Part shown: piece after piece, positions 52,461 through 61,402 of the stretch | How the letters are laid out: each line of letters starts with the position of its first letter | Numbering within the stretch: the first letter of the stretch is position 1 | Source of the DNA: Quatrionicoccus australiensis | GTDB taxonomy: Bacteria; Pseudomonadota; Gammaproteobacteria; Burkholderiales; Rhodocyclaceae | Assembly (NCBI RefSeq): GCF_020510525.1 | Contig: NZ_CP075188.1 | Coordinates: 2,790,001-2,854,000 of the forward strand | Length of the DNA stretch: 64,000 bases | Reading direction: 5' to 3' | Translations under genes and position numbers: made by a program | Notes under the pieces: generated by a model | The model's database searches: none | Told to the model about the DNA's origin: nothing | The model's input: the letters and a program-made list of their open reading frames with translations, nothing else

Positions 52461-53020
52461 CGTTGGGGTTCCGCCTTGCGGGCGGGCGTACTTTCTTCTT
52501 GCTTCGCCAAGAAGAAAGTAGCCAAAGAAGAAGGCGACCCCCGGGTCGGCGCCGGGCGTTGCCCGGTCCCTTGCGCTACTCGGCTAGCCGGGCGGCTTGC
52601 TAAACTCGCCTGCGGCTCAGACAGACGCAAGCCGAAACCCCCGGCCAGCCTGCGTTGCTCAGCGCCTCCCAGGGGGACCCGAAAGGCGTCGCCGCCGAAC
52701 CGGTGGGGGTGGTTTTGGGGTGTTTTCAGCGGTCGACCGTTAAAAACAAGGCCTTTATTTTTTTCTTCCTGGGCAGAGCCGTTGCTCCGAGACGCCTTGC
52801 GGGGTCCCCCTGAGAGGCGCTGAGCAACGCAGAAAGCGGCGGAAAGAGGGCGAGGACTGTCTGAGGCCCGCAGGGCCGAGTTCCGCAGCCCCCGCCGATT
52901 TCGAGTAGCGCAAGGGACCCGCGTAGCGGGCGCCGACCCGGGGGTCGCCTTTTCTTTGGCTACTTTCTTTTGGCGAAGCAAAAGAAAGTACGCCCGCGCC
53001 GCCAGCGCGGAACCCAACGG
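52461..53020. repeat. Large inverted repeat, two ~230-bp arms
   Basis: Arm 52461-52690 is similar, in reverse complement, to 52791-53020. Matching blocks include CGTACTTTCTT with TTGCTTCGCCAA and AAGAAAGTAGCCAAAGAA, GGCGACCCCCGGGTCGGCGCC, CCCTTGCGCTACTCG, CTCAGACAGAC and CGTTGCTCAGCGCCTC. The 100-bp centre carries GGTCGACC at 52731-52738, almost at the axis. Open frames here have no protein character. Repeats of this style occur in many beta- and gammaproteobacteria. The rest of the gap (52293-52460, 53021-53151) shows nothing else. Confidence 0.8.
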
Positions 53021-53151
53021 TTCTGCAAGCGCGCCAAACGACAACGCCCGCGCAGAACCCAGCGCTTCACCGCGCAATGCGGCCCGCGCCGATCCCGGCA
53101 GCCAAACAGCGCCGCAAAGCATTTGCCGCAAAGAAAAGGCAAAAGCGTCCA

Positions 53152-53949
53152 TCAGTACGCCGCCCCACCCTTCGCAACATCACCCTTCTTGAACTTGTCC
53201 GCCAGCGCCACCGCAGAATTCCGCAACAAAAGCGCATCAACCCCCACCAGCAAAAAGCTCGCGCCAATCTCGCGATAGGCTTCCGCCGCAGCCGGATCAG
53301 CCGAGAACACGCCCGCCGCCTTGCCGGCCGCCGAGATCTTGCCGATCGCAGCAGCAACCGCCGCCTTGACGTCGGCGTGTCCCGGATTGCCGAGGTGGCC
53401 CATCGAAGCGGCGAGGTCGGACGGGCCGATGAAGACCGCGTCTACGCCTTCGACTTGCAAAATCGCGTCAAGACCGGCCAGACCGGTGGTCGATTCGATC
53501 TGCACGATCAGGCACATTTCTTCGTCGGCATGCGCGAAGTAGCCTTCGACGCCATTCCAGCGGGCGGCGCGCGCCATCGCCGTGCCGACGCCACGGATGC
53601 CGTTCGGCGGGTAGCGCATGGCGCGGACCAGCTTTTCGGCATCGGCGGCGGTTTCGACCATCGGCACCATGAGCGTCTGGACGCCGCCATCGAGCAATTG
53701 CTTGATGCGGGCGACGTCGTGATCGACGGTGCGCACGACCGGTTTGACCGGGTACGGCGCCAGCGCCTGCAGCTGTTCGATGATGCTGCGCAGGTCGTTC
53801 GGACCGTGCTCGCCATCGATCAGCAGCCAGTCGAAGCCGGTGGTGGCGACGATTTCGGCGGTGTAGGCGTTGGCCAGGCCGAGGAACAGGCCGATCTGCG
53901 TTTCGCGGGCGGCGAGCGCACGCTTGAAGGTATTGCGGGGCATCTGCAC
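53152..53949 (-). CDS. hpaI: 4-hydroxy-2-oxoheptane-1,7-dioate aldolase
   Basis: 265 residues, close to E. coli HpaI throughout: GLANAYTAEI, DWLLIDGEHGPND, PVVRTVDHD, GVQTLMVPMVE, GIRGVGTAMARAARW and VDAVFIGPSDLAASMGH. It splits 4-hydroxy-2-oxoheptanedioate into pyruvate and succinate semialdehyde with a divalent metal. The GTG at 53949 is preferred because AGGAG stands 6 bp ahead; ATG 53943 follows it by two codons. The gene overlaps or follows hpaH closely and is last before the inverted repeat. Confidence 0.93.
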   Translation of the reverse strand: MQMPRNTFKRALAARETQIGLFLGLANAYTAEIVATTGFDWLLIDGEHGPNDLRSIIEQLQALAPYPVKPVVRTVDHDVARIKQLLDGGVQTLMVPMVETAADAEKLVRAMRYPPNGIRGVGTAMARAARWNGVEGYFAHADEEMCLIVQIESTTGLAGLDAILQVEGVDAVFIGPSDLAASMGHLGNPGHADVKAAVAAAIGKISAAGKAAGVFSADPAAAEAYREIGASFLLVGVDALLLRNSAVALADKFKKGDVAKGGAAY

Positions 53950-53965
53950 GGTCGACTCCTGTTTT

Positions 53966-54775
53966 TCAGACAAAACGGCAGGTGATGTTGCCGAGGGGGC
54001 CGTAATCGACATGGAAGGTGTCGCCCCGGCTGGCCGGCACCGGCCGCGTGAAGGAGCCGGCGAGGATGATCTGGCCCGGTTCGAGCGCCACGCCGTGCGG
54101 CGCGAAGCGCTTGGCCAGCCAGGCGATGCCGTTGGCCGGATGGTTGAGCACGCCGGCGGCGACGCCGGTTTCCTCGATCACGCCGTTGCGGTAGAGCAAG
54201 GCCGAAACCCAGCGCAGGTCGATGTCCATCGGCTTGATCGGACGACCGCCCATGATGATGCCGGCGTTCGCGGCATTATCGGAAATGGTGTCGAAGACCT
54301 TGCGCGGCCGCTTGCTTTCCGGGTCAATGCGCTGCGAGCGGGCATCGATCAGTTCGAGCGCCGGAATCACGTAGTCGGTGGCGGAGAGCACGTCGAGCAT
54401 GCTGACGTTTTCGCCTTCGAGACGATCTTTCAGGATGAAGGCCAGCTCGACCTCGATCATCGGCACGATGAAGCGGTCGACCGGGATTTCGCCGCCATCG
54501 GCAAAGACCATGTCATCGAGCAGCGTGCCGTAGTCCGGCTCGTTGATCTGCGACGACATCTGCATGGCGCGCGAGGTCAGGCCGATCTTGTGGCCGACGA
54601 TCTTGCGCCCTTCGGCGATCTTCATGTCGACCCAGGCCTTCTGGATCGCGTAGGCGTCGGGGATGGTGATTTCCGGGTAATCCAGCGAAATCTGGCGGAT
54701 CTGCTGGCGGGTCTTTTCGGCTTCGTGGAAGCGACGCGCGGTGGCTTCGATGATGTCCTGGCTGAGCATGGTCAT
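53966..54775 (-). CDS. hpaH: 2-oxo-hept-4-ene-1,7-dioate hydratase
   Basis: 269 residues of the fumarylacetoacetase/hydratase group typical of Hpa[56 protein letters not shown] and LAGSFTRPV. It adds water to 2-oxohept-4-ene-1,7-dioate, forming the HpaI substrate. It lies between hpaF and hpaI on one transcript. Confidence 0.92.
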   Translation of the reverse strand: MTMLSQDIIEATARRFHEAEKTRQQIRQISLDYPEITIPDAYAIQKAWVDMKIAEGRKIVGHKIGLTSRAMQMSSQINEPDYGTLLDDMVFADGGEIPVDRFIVPMIEVELAFILKDRLEGENVSMLDVLSATDYVIPALELIDARSQRIDPESKRPRKVFDTISDNAANAGIIMGGRPIKPMDIDLRWVSALLYRNGVIEETGVAAGVLNHPANGIAWLAKRFAPHGVALEPGQIILAGSFTRPVPASRGDTFHVDYGPLGNITCRFV

Positions 54776-54789
54776 TCCTCTTGGTGGGC

Positions 54790-55182
54790 TTAAGTCTTCT
54801 TGTAACGGGCGTGGATATTGTTTTGCTTCCAGGTCCCGGATTCGCTGAACTCGACGATTTCCATCGACAGGGCCAGCGTGCGCTTTGCGTAAATCGTGGC
54901 GAAGTGCTCGCAGATCATCGCGAACAGCTCGTCGCCGGCTTTCTTTTTGGCTTCTTCGCTGCGGCCGCCGCCAATTTTCAGCGTGACATGCACGAAGGCA
55001 TCGTCCACCGTGCCGTCGGCCACGCAGTAATCGTGCAGCCAGACGACGCGGGAACGGATGCCGCCGATCGGGAACACCCCACCCTGGTCAATCAACACCT
55101 GGTTGGCTTTTTTCAACAGGCTCCTGACGTCGGCTTCGGCCGCGTCAAGGTTGTCGGTGACTTCAAAGATCAGATGGGGCAT
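54790..55182 (-). CDS. hpaF: 5-carboxymethyl-2-hydroxymuconate delta-isomerase
   Basis: 130 residues, N-terminal Pro2 after Met ([11 protein letters not shown]) as in the tautomerase-like CHMI family, with [13 protein letters not shown]. It isomerises 5-carboxymethyl-2-hydroxymuconate in homoprotocatechuate breakdown. AAAGGAGCAAGGA precedes the ATG. It lies directly after the second dioxygenase gene. Confidence 0.92.
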   Translation of the reverse strand: MPHLIFEVTDNLDAAEADVRSLLKKANQVLIDQGGVFPIGGIRSRVVWLHDYCVADGTVDDAFVHVTLKIGGGRSEEAKKKAGDELFAMICEHFATIYAKRTLALSMEIVEFSESGTWKQNNIHARYKKT

Positions 55183-55209
55183 TCCTTGCTCCTTTGGTTT
55201 GTTATTGCT

Positions 55210-56106
55210 TCAGGAAACCGGCATTTCGGCGCCGATGCCGCGCGCGCTCAGCGGGATGCCGGCGACCGGCAGGCTGACCACGACCTGGCCGGTACCCGAA
55301 CTTTCGAAGTACGGGCAGACGATTTCGGCCTTGCCTTCGTATTTGTCCCAGCCGAGCGCGCCGAACAGCATGGCGGTGTCGTGCATCTTGCCTTCGCCGG
55401 TGCAGTACTGGGCGTATTCGGGCAGCATGCGCAGGAAGGTGGCCCACTGGCCTTCTTCCCACAGTTGCAGGGCGCGCAGGTCGACCTGCTTGTTGAATTC
55501 GCGGCTGATCGTGTTGAAACCTTCCTCGACCAGGCGGTTTTCCCAGATCTGGTGCGACATCGAGCCGGACGCGACGATGGCGACCTTGCAGTTGCTGCGA
55601 GCGACGGCCTTGGCCAGCGCTTCGCCGAGGATGCGCGACTCTTCGAGCGAGCCGAAGGTGCTCCAGCCGGCAATCGAAACCACCTTGATCTTGCCTTCCG
55701 GGTTCATGTAGCGCATCGGCAGGATGGTGCCGTATTCGAGATCGAGCGAAGCAACCCGGTGCGCACGCGTCTTGACGCCCATGGCGGTGGCTTCTTCGGC
55801 GATCAGGTCGCCCAGTTCCGGATTGCCCGGAAACTCGTAGGGCAGGTCCTGGATGAAATGCGGGAACTCGTGGCTGGTGTAATTGCCCTTGTGCACCGCA
55901 TTGTTGTTGATGTGATAACCGGCATTGACCAGCCAGTGCGTGTCGAACACGATGAAGGTGTCGACGCCGAGTTCGGCGGCGCGGCGGCCGATCTCGCGTT
56001 CGGCATCAATCGCAGCCTGGCGGCACCCATGCGCGGGTCCCGGCTGTTCGGAAATAAGCATCGACGGCACGTGCGTGCACTTGATGGCCATCAGAATTTC
56101 ACCCAT
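55210..56106 (-). CDS. LigB-type extradiol dioxygenase, second HpaD-like copy
   Basis: 298 residues, paralogous to the product of 56174-57022. The metal-site patterns TSHEFPHF, CTHVPSM, FDTHWLVNAGYHIN and ESSGTGQ are all present, so it looks catalytic. Compared with E. coli HpaD it differs in the active-site loop (HINNNAVHKGNY). It may act on another catechol or form a mixed oligomer with the other copy. GGGAGACAG precedes the ATG. Confidence 0.8.
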   Translation of the reverse strand: MGEILMAIKCTHVPSMLISEQPGPAHGCRQAAIDAEREIGRRAAELGVDTFIVFDTHWLVNAGYHINNNAVHKGNYTSHEFPHFIQDLPYEFPGNPELGDLIAEEATAMGVKTRAHRVASLDLEYGTILPMRYMNPEGKIKVVSIAGWSTFGSLEESRILGEALAKAVARSNCKVAIVASGSMSHQIWENRLVEEGFNTISREFNKQVDLRALQLWEEGQWATFLRMLPEYAQYCTGEGKMHDTAMLFGALGWDKYEGKAEIVCPYFESSGTGQVVVSLPVAGIPLSARGIGAEMPVS

Positions 56107-56173
56107 GAAACTGTCTCCCTGAATTTTGAAAAAGATGTTTTCTCTGTATGGGGATCAATATGGCTTTACGCTC

Positions 56174-57022
56174 TTATTGAATGGGGAACACGACGTTGAT
56201 CTGGCCGGTGCCGGACGAACCAAAGTAAGGCGTCACGATTTCGGCCTTGCCCTGGTAATCCTCGGCACCGAGCACGCCGAGCAGCATCGCCGTGTCGTGC
56301 ATCATGCCTTCACCGTGACACTTGACCGCGTACTCCGGCAACATGCCGCAGAAGGTCTTCCAGTCGCCGTTCTTCCACAGTTCGATGACGTGGCGGTCGA
56401 CGTTTTCCAGGAACGGATCCCAGACCTTGTGCATGAATTGCTCCGACACACCGTTCTGCGCGAAGCGGTGCGACAGCGAACCGGAGGCGAGCACGGCAAC
56501 ATTGCCTTCGCTCTGCTCGATGGCGCGGCGCACGGCGCGGCCCAGCTCGATCGAGTCGGCGAGGTTATGCACGGTGCACATCGCCGAGACCGAGATGACC
56601 TTGAACTGCTTGTCTTCGTTCATGTAGCGCATCGGCACCAGGGTGCCGTATTCGAGCGCCAGGCTGGTCGCGTCATGGGCGCGGGTAAGCACGCCGGCAG
56701 AGGTCGCTGCCGCGGCGATGGCATGCCCGAGCGCCGGGTTGCCTTCGTACGAGAACGGCATGTTCTTGATGAAGTGCGGCAGCTCGTTGGAGGTATAGAT
56801 GCCCTCCCAGCTCGGCGCGCAGTTGATGTGATAGCCGGCATTGACCAGCCAGTGCGTGTCGAAGACGACGATGGTGTCGACCTTCAGCTCGCGCATGCGG
56901 CGGGCGATTTCCTTGTGGCCGTCGATGGCGGCCTGGCGGCAGCCCTTGTGCGGCCCATCCATTTCGGACAGGTACATCGACGGTACGTGGGTGATCTTGG
57001 CGGCGAGGACGAGTTTGCCCAT
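56174..57022 (-). CDS. hpaD: 3,4-dihydroxyphenylacetate 2,3-dioxygenase
   Basis: 282 residues, nearly collinear with E. coli HpaD from MGKLVLAAKITHVPSM onward: FDTHWLVNAGYHINCAP, YTSNELPHFI, LEYGTLVPMRYMNEDK, VAVLASGSLSHRF, GMMHDTAMLLGVLG and GSSGTGQINVVFP. It opens the ring of homoprotocatechuate by meta cleavage with non-heme iron or manganese. AAGGAGACACAG precedes the ATG. It follows hpaE after a 157-bp repeat-containing gap. Confidence 0.92.
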   Translation of the reverse strand: MGKLVLAAKITHVPSMYLSEMDGPHKGCRQAAIDGHKEIARRMRELKVDTIVVFDTHWLVNAGYHINCAPSWEGIYTSNELPHFIKNMPFSYEGNPALGHAIAAAATSAGVLTRAHDATSLALEYGTLVPMRYMNEDKQFKVISVSAMCTVHNLADSIELGRAVRRAIEQSEGNVAVLASGSLSHRFAQNGVSEQFMHKVWDPFLENVDRHVIELWKNGDWKTFCGMLPEYAVKCHGEGMMHDTAMLLGVLGAEDYQGKAEIVTPYFGSSGTGQINVVFPIQ

Positions 57023-57048
57023 ATCTGTGTCTCCTTCTGTTCTTTAAC

Positions 57049-57177
57049 TCCCTCCCCTTCAAGGGGAGGGTTGGGGTGGGGATGGGTTTTATTCGCGGAA
57101 CAAACCCATCCCCCTCCCGGCCTCCCCCTTGTCCTACTGGATACCGTCCCTGCGGGACATAAAGGGGAGGGGTTTCT
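57049..57177. repeat. Hairpin-rich C/G-tract repeat inside the hpa operon
   Basis: A stem CTCCCTCCCCTT/AAGGGGAGGG (57049-57070). A second dyad has GGGGATGGGTTT (57079-57090) with AAACCCATCCCC (57102-57113). Further C-rich and GGGGAGGGG tracts run to 57172. It lies between hpaE and hpaD and resembles a genome-scattered repeat. It could slow transcription or stabilise mRNA ends. Confidence 0.55.
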
Positions 57178-57179
57178 TG

Positions 57180-58634
57180 TTAGACGCCCCAGCGCGGGAT
57201 GTGATGGCTGCCATACGAGACGGCGATGTTCTTGGCTTCGCAGAACACGTCGTAGCTGTAATGGTTGCCTTCACGACCGGTGCCGGAAGCCTTGGAACCG
57301 CCGAAGGGCTGGCGCAGGTCGCGCACGTTCTGGCTGTTGACGAAGGTCATGCCCGACTCGATGGCCTTGGCCAGGCGGATGGCGCGGCCGGTGTTGTTGG
57401 TCCACAAGTACGACGAGAGGCCGTAGATGGTGTCGTTGGCGATGCGCACAGCGTCCTCTTCGGTCTTGAAGCGGATGATGCAGGGCACCGGCCCGAAGAT
57501 TTCTTCCTGGGCGATGCGCATCTTGTTGTCGACATTGGCGAACACGGTCGGCTGCACCCAGAAACCGTTCTTGAACTTGTCGGCGACGACCGGCGTGCCG
57601 CCGCCGAAGACGACTTCGGCGCCTTCCTGCTTGCCGAGTTCGATGTAGTAATTGACCTTGTCCTGGTGGCCCTTGGAGATCATCGGGCCGATCACGGTGT
57701 TCGGATCCATCGGATCACCGACCACCAGGCGCGAGGCACGGGCGGCGAAATCGGCGACGAACTTGTCGTAGATGCCTTCCTGGACAATGATCCGCGAGCC
57801 GGCAGTGCAGCGTTCGCCGTTGTTCGAGAAGATCATGAAGATGGCGGCATCGAGGGCGCGTTCGTAGTCGGCGTCGTCGAAGATGATGAACGGCGACTTG
57901 CCGCCCAGTTCCATCGAGAACTTCTTCAGGCCGGCGGCCTTGACGATGCGGTTGCCGGTAGCGGTCGAGCCGGTGAAGGAGATCGAGCGGACATCCGGAT
58001 GCGAGACGAGCGGTTCGCCAGCCTTGTCGCCGAAACCATGCACGACGTTGAAGACGCCGGCCGGAATGCCGGCTTCGAGGGCCAGTTCGCCGAGGCGGTT
58101 GGCGGTCAACGGCGACAATTCGGACATTTTCATCACCGCGGTGTTGCCGAAAGCCAGGCACGGTGCCGTCTTCCAGGTCGCGGTCATGAACGGCACGTTC
58201 CACGGCGAGATCAGCGCGCAGACGCCGACCGGCTGCCACAGCGTGTAATTAAGGTGGCCGGTGTCGGAATCGTAGGTTTCACCGTGCATGTGCTGGATCA
58301 GCTCGGCGAAGTAATTGAAGTTGTCGGAGGCACGCGGAATCAGCACGCGCTTGGTCTGGTTGGTGACCTGACCGCAGTCGGCGGTTTCCATGTCGGCAAT
58401 CGGCTCGACATTGGCGGCGATCAGTTCACCCAGCTTGCGCACCAGACGGGCGCGTTCCTTGACCGGCGTTGCCGCCCAGCCCGGGAAGGCGGCCTTGGCG
58501 GCAGCCACCGCGGCGTTGATTTCGTCCGTACCGCCGCTGGCAACGGTGTCGATGACTTCACCGGTCGCCGGGTTGATGGTTTCGAACGTTTCCTTGCTGT
58601 CGACCTTCTGGCCGTTGATGATGTGCTTGATCAT
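57180..58634 (-). CDS. hpaE: 5-carboxymethyl-2-hydroxymuconate semialdehyde dehydrogenase
   Basis: 484 residues, aldehyde dehydrogenase fold with the HpaE look: ISPWNVPFMTATWK, FTGSTATGNRI, MELGGKSPFIIFDDAD, catalytic Cys in NNGERCTAGSR, EEIFGPVPCI and the ending SHHIPRWGV. It oxidises the ring-cleavage aldehyde with NAD. GAGGACAGC precedes the ATG. It lies after hpaG2. Confidence 0.93.
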   Translation of the reverse strand: MIKHIINGQKVDSKETFETINPATGEVIDTVASGGTDEINAAVAAAKAAFPGWAATPVKERARLVRKLGELIAANVEPIADMETADCGQVTNQTKRVLIPRASDNFNYFAELIQHMHGETYDSDTGHLNYTLWQPVGVCALISPWNVPFMTATWKTAPCLAFGNTAVMKMSELSPLTANRLGELALEAGIPAGVFNVVHGFGDKAGEPLVSHPDVRSISFTGSTATGNRIVKAAGLKKFSMELGGKSPFIIFDDADYERALDAAIFMIFSNNGERCTAGSRIIVQEGIYDKFVADFAARASRLVVGDPMDPNTVIGPMISKGHQDKVNYYIELGKQEGAEVVFGGGTPVVADKFKNGFWVQPTVFANVDNKMRIAQEEIFGPVPCIIRFKTEEDAVRIANDTIYGLSSYLWTNNTGRAIRLAKAIESGMTFVNSQNVRDLRQPFGGSKASGTGREGNHYSYDVFCEAKNIAVSYGSHHIPRWGV

Positions 58635-58655
58635 GCTGTCCTCGCTTTTTGGTCT

Positions 58656-59417
58656 TCAGTTAGCGAAATAGGTGGCGTCGTCGACGATGCTGTTGATCAG
58701 GCAACAGACCCCTTCGACTTCGGTTTCGATGACATCGCCGGCCTTGACGTCAGCCAGGCCTTCCGGCGTGCCAGTCAGGATCACGTCGCCCGGATTCAGC
58801 GTCATGAAGGACGACAGGTATTCGATCAACGTCGGGATGTCGAAAATCATGTCGGCGGTCGTGCCTTCCTGCGTCGTCTTGCCATTGACGCGGGTGGTCA
58901 GCTTGAGCGCCATCGGATTCGGCACGTCGGCGGCGTCGACCAGCCAGGGGCCGAGCGGCGTGCAGGCGTCGCGGTTCTTGACGCGCAGGTTCGGGCGGTA
59001 ATAGTTCTCGAGGTAGTCGCGGATGGCATAGTCGTTGGCCACGGTATAGCCGGCGACGATATCCATGGCGTCGGCCTTGGCGACGTTCTTGCCGGTCTTG
59101 CCGATGACCACGGCCAGCTCGCACTCGTAGTGCATGTAGGTGGCGTCGGCCGGGCGGCGCGTCTGCGCCTTGTGGCCGGTGATGGTGTTCGGCCCCTTGA
59201 GAAAGACGAGCGGCACTTCCGGCGCCTTGAAGGCGAGTTCCTTGGCGTGGTCGGCGTAGTTCAGGCCGAGCGCGAAGACGGTACCGACTTCGACCGGCGG
59301 CAGCCACTGAAAATCATTTTCAGAGAGCAGGCGGCCGTCGGCCAGGCAGAGCCGGCCGTCGGCAGATTCGGTGACCTGATGAACGGCGCCGTTGTAGGCA
59401 ATGCGTCCGTGCTTCAT
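58656..59417 (-). CDS. hpaG2: 5-oxopent-3-ene-1,2,5-tricarboxylate decarboxylase, HpaG2 part
   Basis: 253 residues, FAH-fold. FALGLNYADHAKE, PLVFLKGPNTITG, YECELAVVIGK, NDYAIRDYLENYYRPNLR, RVNGKTTQEG and LTGTPEGLADV carry the metal-binding Glu/Asp set. With HpaG1 it forms the decarboxylase/isomerase, a single fused protein in E. coli and two genes here. It overlaps hpaG1 by 4 bp. Confidence 0.92.
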   Translation of the reverse strand: MKHGRIAYNGAVHQVTESADGRLCLADGRLLSENDFQWLPPVEVGTVFALGLNYADHAKELAFKAPEVPLVFLKGPNTITGHKAQTRRPADATYMHYECELAVVIGKTGKNVAKADAMDIVAGYTVANDYAIRDYLENYYRPNLRVKNRDACTPLGPWLVDAADVPNPMALKLTTRVNGKTTQEGTTADMIFDIPTLIEYLSSFMTLNPGDVILTGTPEGLADVKAGDVIETEVEGVCCLINSIVDDATYFAN

Positions 59418-60058
59418 GCTGCAACTCCTTCGGCGATGGTGAAGCTCAGGCTGCCGACCCCGTCGGCGCTGAGCGTGATCTTGCTGCCGGCCGCGGCTTG
59501 CGGCGCCTGGTAGCTGACGCCGACGAGCAGCACGTCACCCTGGCGCAGGCTCATGAATTCGGTGACATCGGCGAGCAGTTGTGCCGGCTGGCGGATCAGG
59601 CCGGCCAGTGAGCGGGATTCGACAACCTTGCCGTCAATTTCGGTGTTGAGGACCAGTTGATCGAGATCGACCAGCGGCTTGACCGAAGACAGCGGCAGCG
59701 AGCCGTCGAAACATTTTTCGCGGATCGCCGGGCGGTAGTAGCTGGCGTGCGGCAGGCTCAGGTCGGCGGCGAGCACGATGCCGGCGACAGCATCGAGTGC
59801 GTTTTCAGCCGTCAGGCGACCGGCGGCACGGCCCATGACCAGACCGATGGTGGCGGCCACCTCGACGGTTTTGGCATCACCCGGCAGGTTGACCGCTGCG
59901 CCGCAGGCAGCGCGGGTATTGGCCGGCTTGATGTACAGGGCCGGGGCCTTCGGAGCGCCCTTGTAAGGCGCCTCTGCGAGCGAACCGATTTTTTGCACGG
60001 AGGCTGCGTCATTGAGAATGACGCCATATACCGTACCGCTGACTTGCTGTTTGATCAT
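59414..60058 (-). CDS. hpaG1: 5-oxopent-3-ene-1,2,5-tricarboxylate decarboxylase, HpaG1 part
   Basis: 214 residues, the N-terminal half-type of HpaG: KGAPKAPALYIKPANT, VEVAATIGLVMGRAAGRLT, AGIVLAADLSLPH and VLLVGVSYQAP. It is the FAH-like partner of HpaG2 and probably lacks part of the metal site. First catabolic gene after the TRAP genes in the operon. Confidence 0.88.
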   Translation of the reverse strand: MIKQQVSGTVYGVILNDAASVQKIGSLAEAPYKGAPKAPALYIKPANTRAACGAAVNLPGDAKTVEVAATIGLVMGRAAGRLTAENALDAVAGIVLAADLSLPHASYYRPAIREKCFDGSLPLSSVKPLVDLDQLVLNTEIDGKVVESRSLAGLIRQPAQLLADVTEFMSLRQGDVLLVGVSYQAPQAAAGSKITLSADGVGSLSFTIAEGVAA

Positions 60059-60073
60059 TGTTGCTAGCTCCAG

Positions 60074-61402
60074 TTAGCCGAGGTAATGCACGAGGCCGAG
60101 GGACACAATCGGGAAGAAGACCAGGGCGACGATGCGGATGAAGTCGGAAGCGAGGAAAGGCATCACACCCCAGGCGGTCTCGCTCATCGGCACATCCCTG
60201 GCGATCTTGTTGATGACGTAGAGGTTCATGCCAACCGGCGGATGGACCAGGCCGATTTCAACCACCATCAGCGCCAGGATACCGAACCACACCGACTTGT
60301 CTTCCAGACCCATGCCGAAGAAATCGAGGCCCATCACCATCGGGTAAAAAATGGGAATGGTGAGCAGGATCATGGCCAGCGAATCCATGACGCAGCCGAG
60401 CAGGACATAGATGACCAGGATGGCGAACAGCACGACCAGCGCGGGCAGGCCGCTGCTCTGCACCCACAGCGCCAGCTCGGTCGGCATTTGCGACAGGGCC
60501 AGACTGGAGTTGAGCAGGTCGGCACCGATCAGCACCATGAAGATCATGCCGGTCGCGTGCGCCGTGCCATAGACGCTCTGCAGGAAATCCTTGGTCCGCA
60601 TGCCGCCCGACACCGCGGCGATGATGCCGCAGGCCGCCGCGCCGATCGAGGCGGCTTCGGTCGGATTGGCCCAGCCGCCGTAGATGCCGACGATAACGAC
60701 GAGGAAGACGCAAAGCACCGGAATGATGTTGATCTGGGCCTTGATCATTTCGCCGAACGGCACTTTCTTGCCGGCCGGACCGGCCGTCGGATCGCGGCGG
60801 ACGATGATGGCAATGACCAGCAGGTAGCCGAGCGCGGCGACGATGCCGGGCACGACGGCGGCCACGAAGAGCTTGCCGATCGATTCCTGGGTGAGCACGG
60901 CGTAGATGACCAGCGGCACCGACGGCGGAATCATGATGCCCAGCGTGCCGGAAGCGGCCAGCGTGGCGGTGGCCAGCTTGCCGGAATAACCGGCTGCCTT
61001 CAGTTCAGGCAGGGCAACCTGGCCCATCGTTGCAGCCGTCGCCAGCGAGGAACCGCAGATTGCACCGAACGCCGCGCAGGCCGCCGTCGAGGCCATCGCC
61101 AGACCGCCGCGCCAGTGACCGATCAGGGTGCCGGCCGCCTTGAACAGCGCCTTGGACAGGCCGCCATGCGTGGCGAACTGACCCATCAGGATGAACAGCG
61201 GAATCACCGCGAGGTCGTAGTTCGACACCCGGGCATAGACCAGGTTGTTGAGGGTATACAGCAGGCCGGACGTCTCGCCGTGGTTCATCACCAGGTAAAT
61301 CGCCGAGCCGGTGATGAACATTGCCATCGTGATATGGATCCGGATGGCGAGCATGCCGAGCAGGCAGGCGAAGCCGATCAGGCCGATTGCGGTACCGCTC
61401 AT
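60074..61402 (-). CDS. dctM: TRAP transporter large permease DctM
   Basis: 442 residues with about twelve membrane helices and the TRAP large-subunit motifs: PLFILMGQFATHGGLSKALF, GAICGSSLATAATMGQVALPE, GTLGIMIPPSVPLVIYAVLT and the VHPPVGMNLYVIN region. It carries the organic acid across the inner membrane using an ion gradient. ATG 61402 overlaps the dctQ stop (ATGA). Confidence 0.93.
   Translation of the reverse strand: MSGTAIGLIGFACLLGMLAIRIHITMAMFITGSAIYLVMNHGETSGLLYTLNNLVYARVSNYDLAVIPLFILMGQFATHGGLSKALFKAAGTLIGHWRGGLAMASTAACAAFGAICGSSLATAATMGQVALPELKAAGYSGKLATATLAASGTLGIMIPPSVPLVIYAVLTQESIGKLFVAAVVPGIVAALGYLLVIAIIVRRDPTAGPAGKKVPFGEMIKAQINIIPVLCVFLVVIVGIYGGWANPTEAASIGAAACGIIAAVSGGMRTKDFLQSVYGTAHATGMIFMVLIGADLLNSSLALSQMPTELALWVQSSGLPALVVLFAILVIYVLLGCVMDSLAMILLTIPIFYPMVMGLDFFGMGLEDKSVWFGILALMVVEIGLVHPPVGMNLYVINKIARDVPMSETAWGVMPFLASDFIRIVALVFFPIVSLGLVHYLG

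Noticed and set aside
52376..53152. Long open frames on both strands in the gap between gabD and hpaI
   Set aside because: They lie inside the large inverted repeat, are Arg/Pro/Ala-rich with no domain, and mirror each other as expected from the arms.
54475..54482. GGTCGACC inside hpaH (and other coding copies)
   Set aside because: It lacks the T-run/A-run flanks of the intergenic family and is explained by codons.
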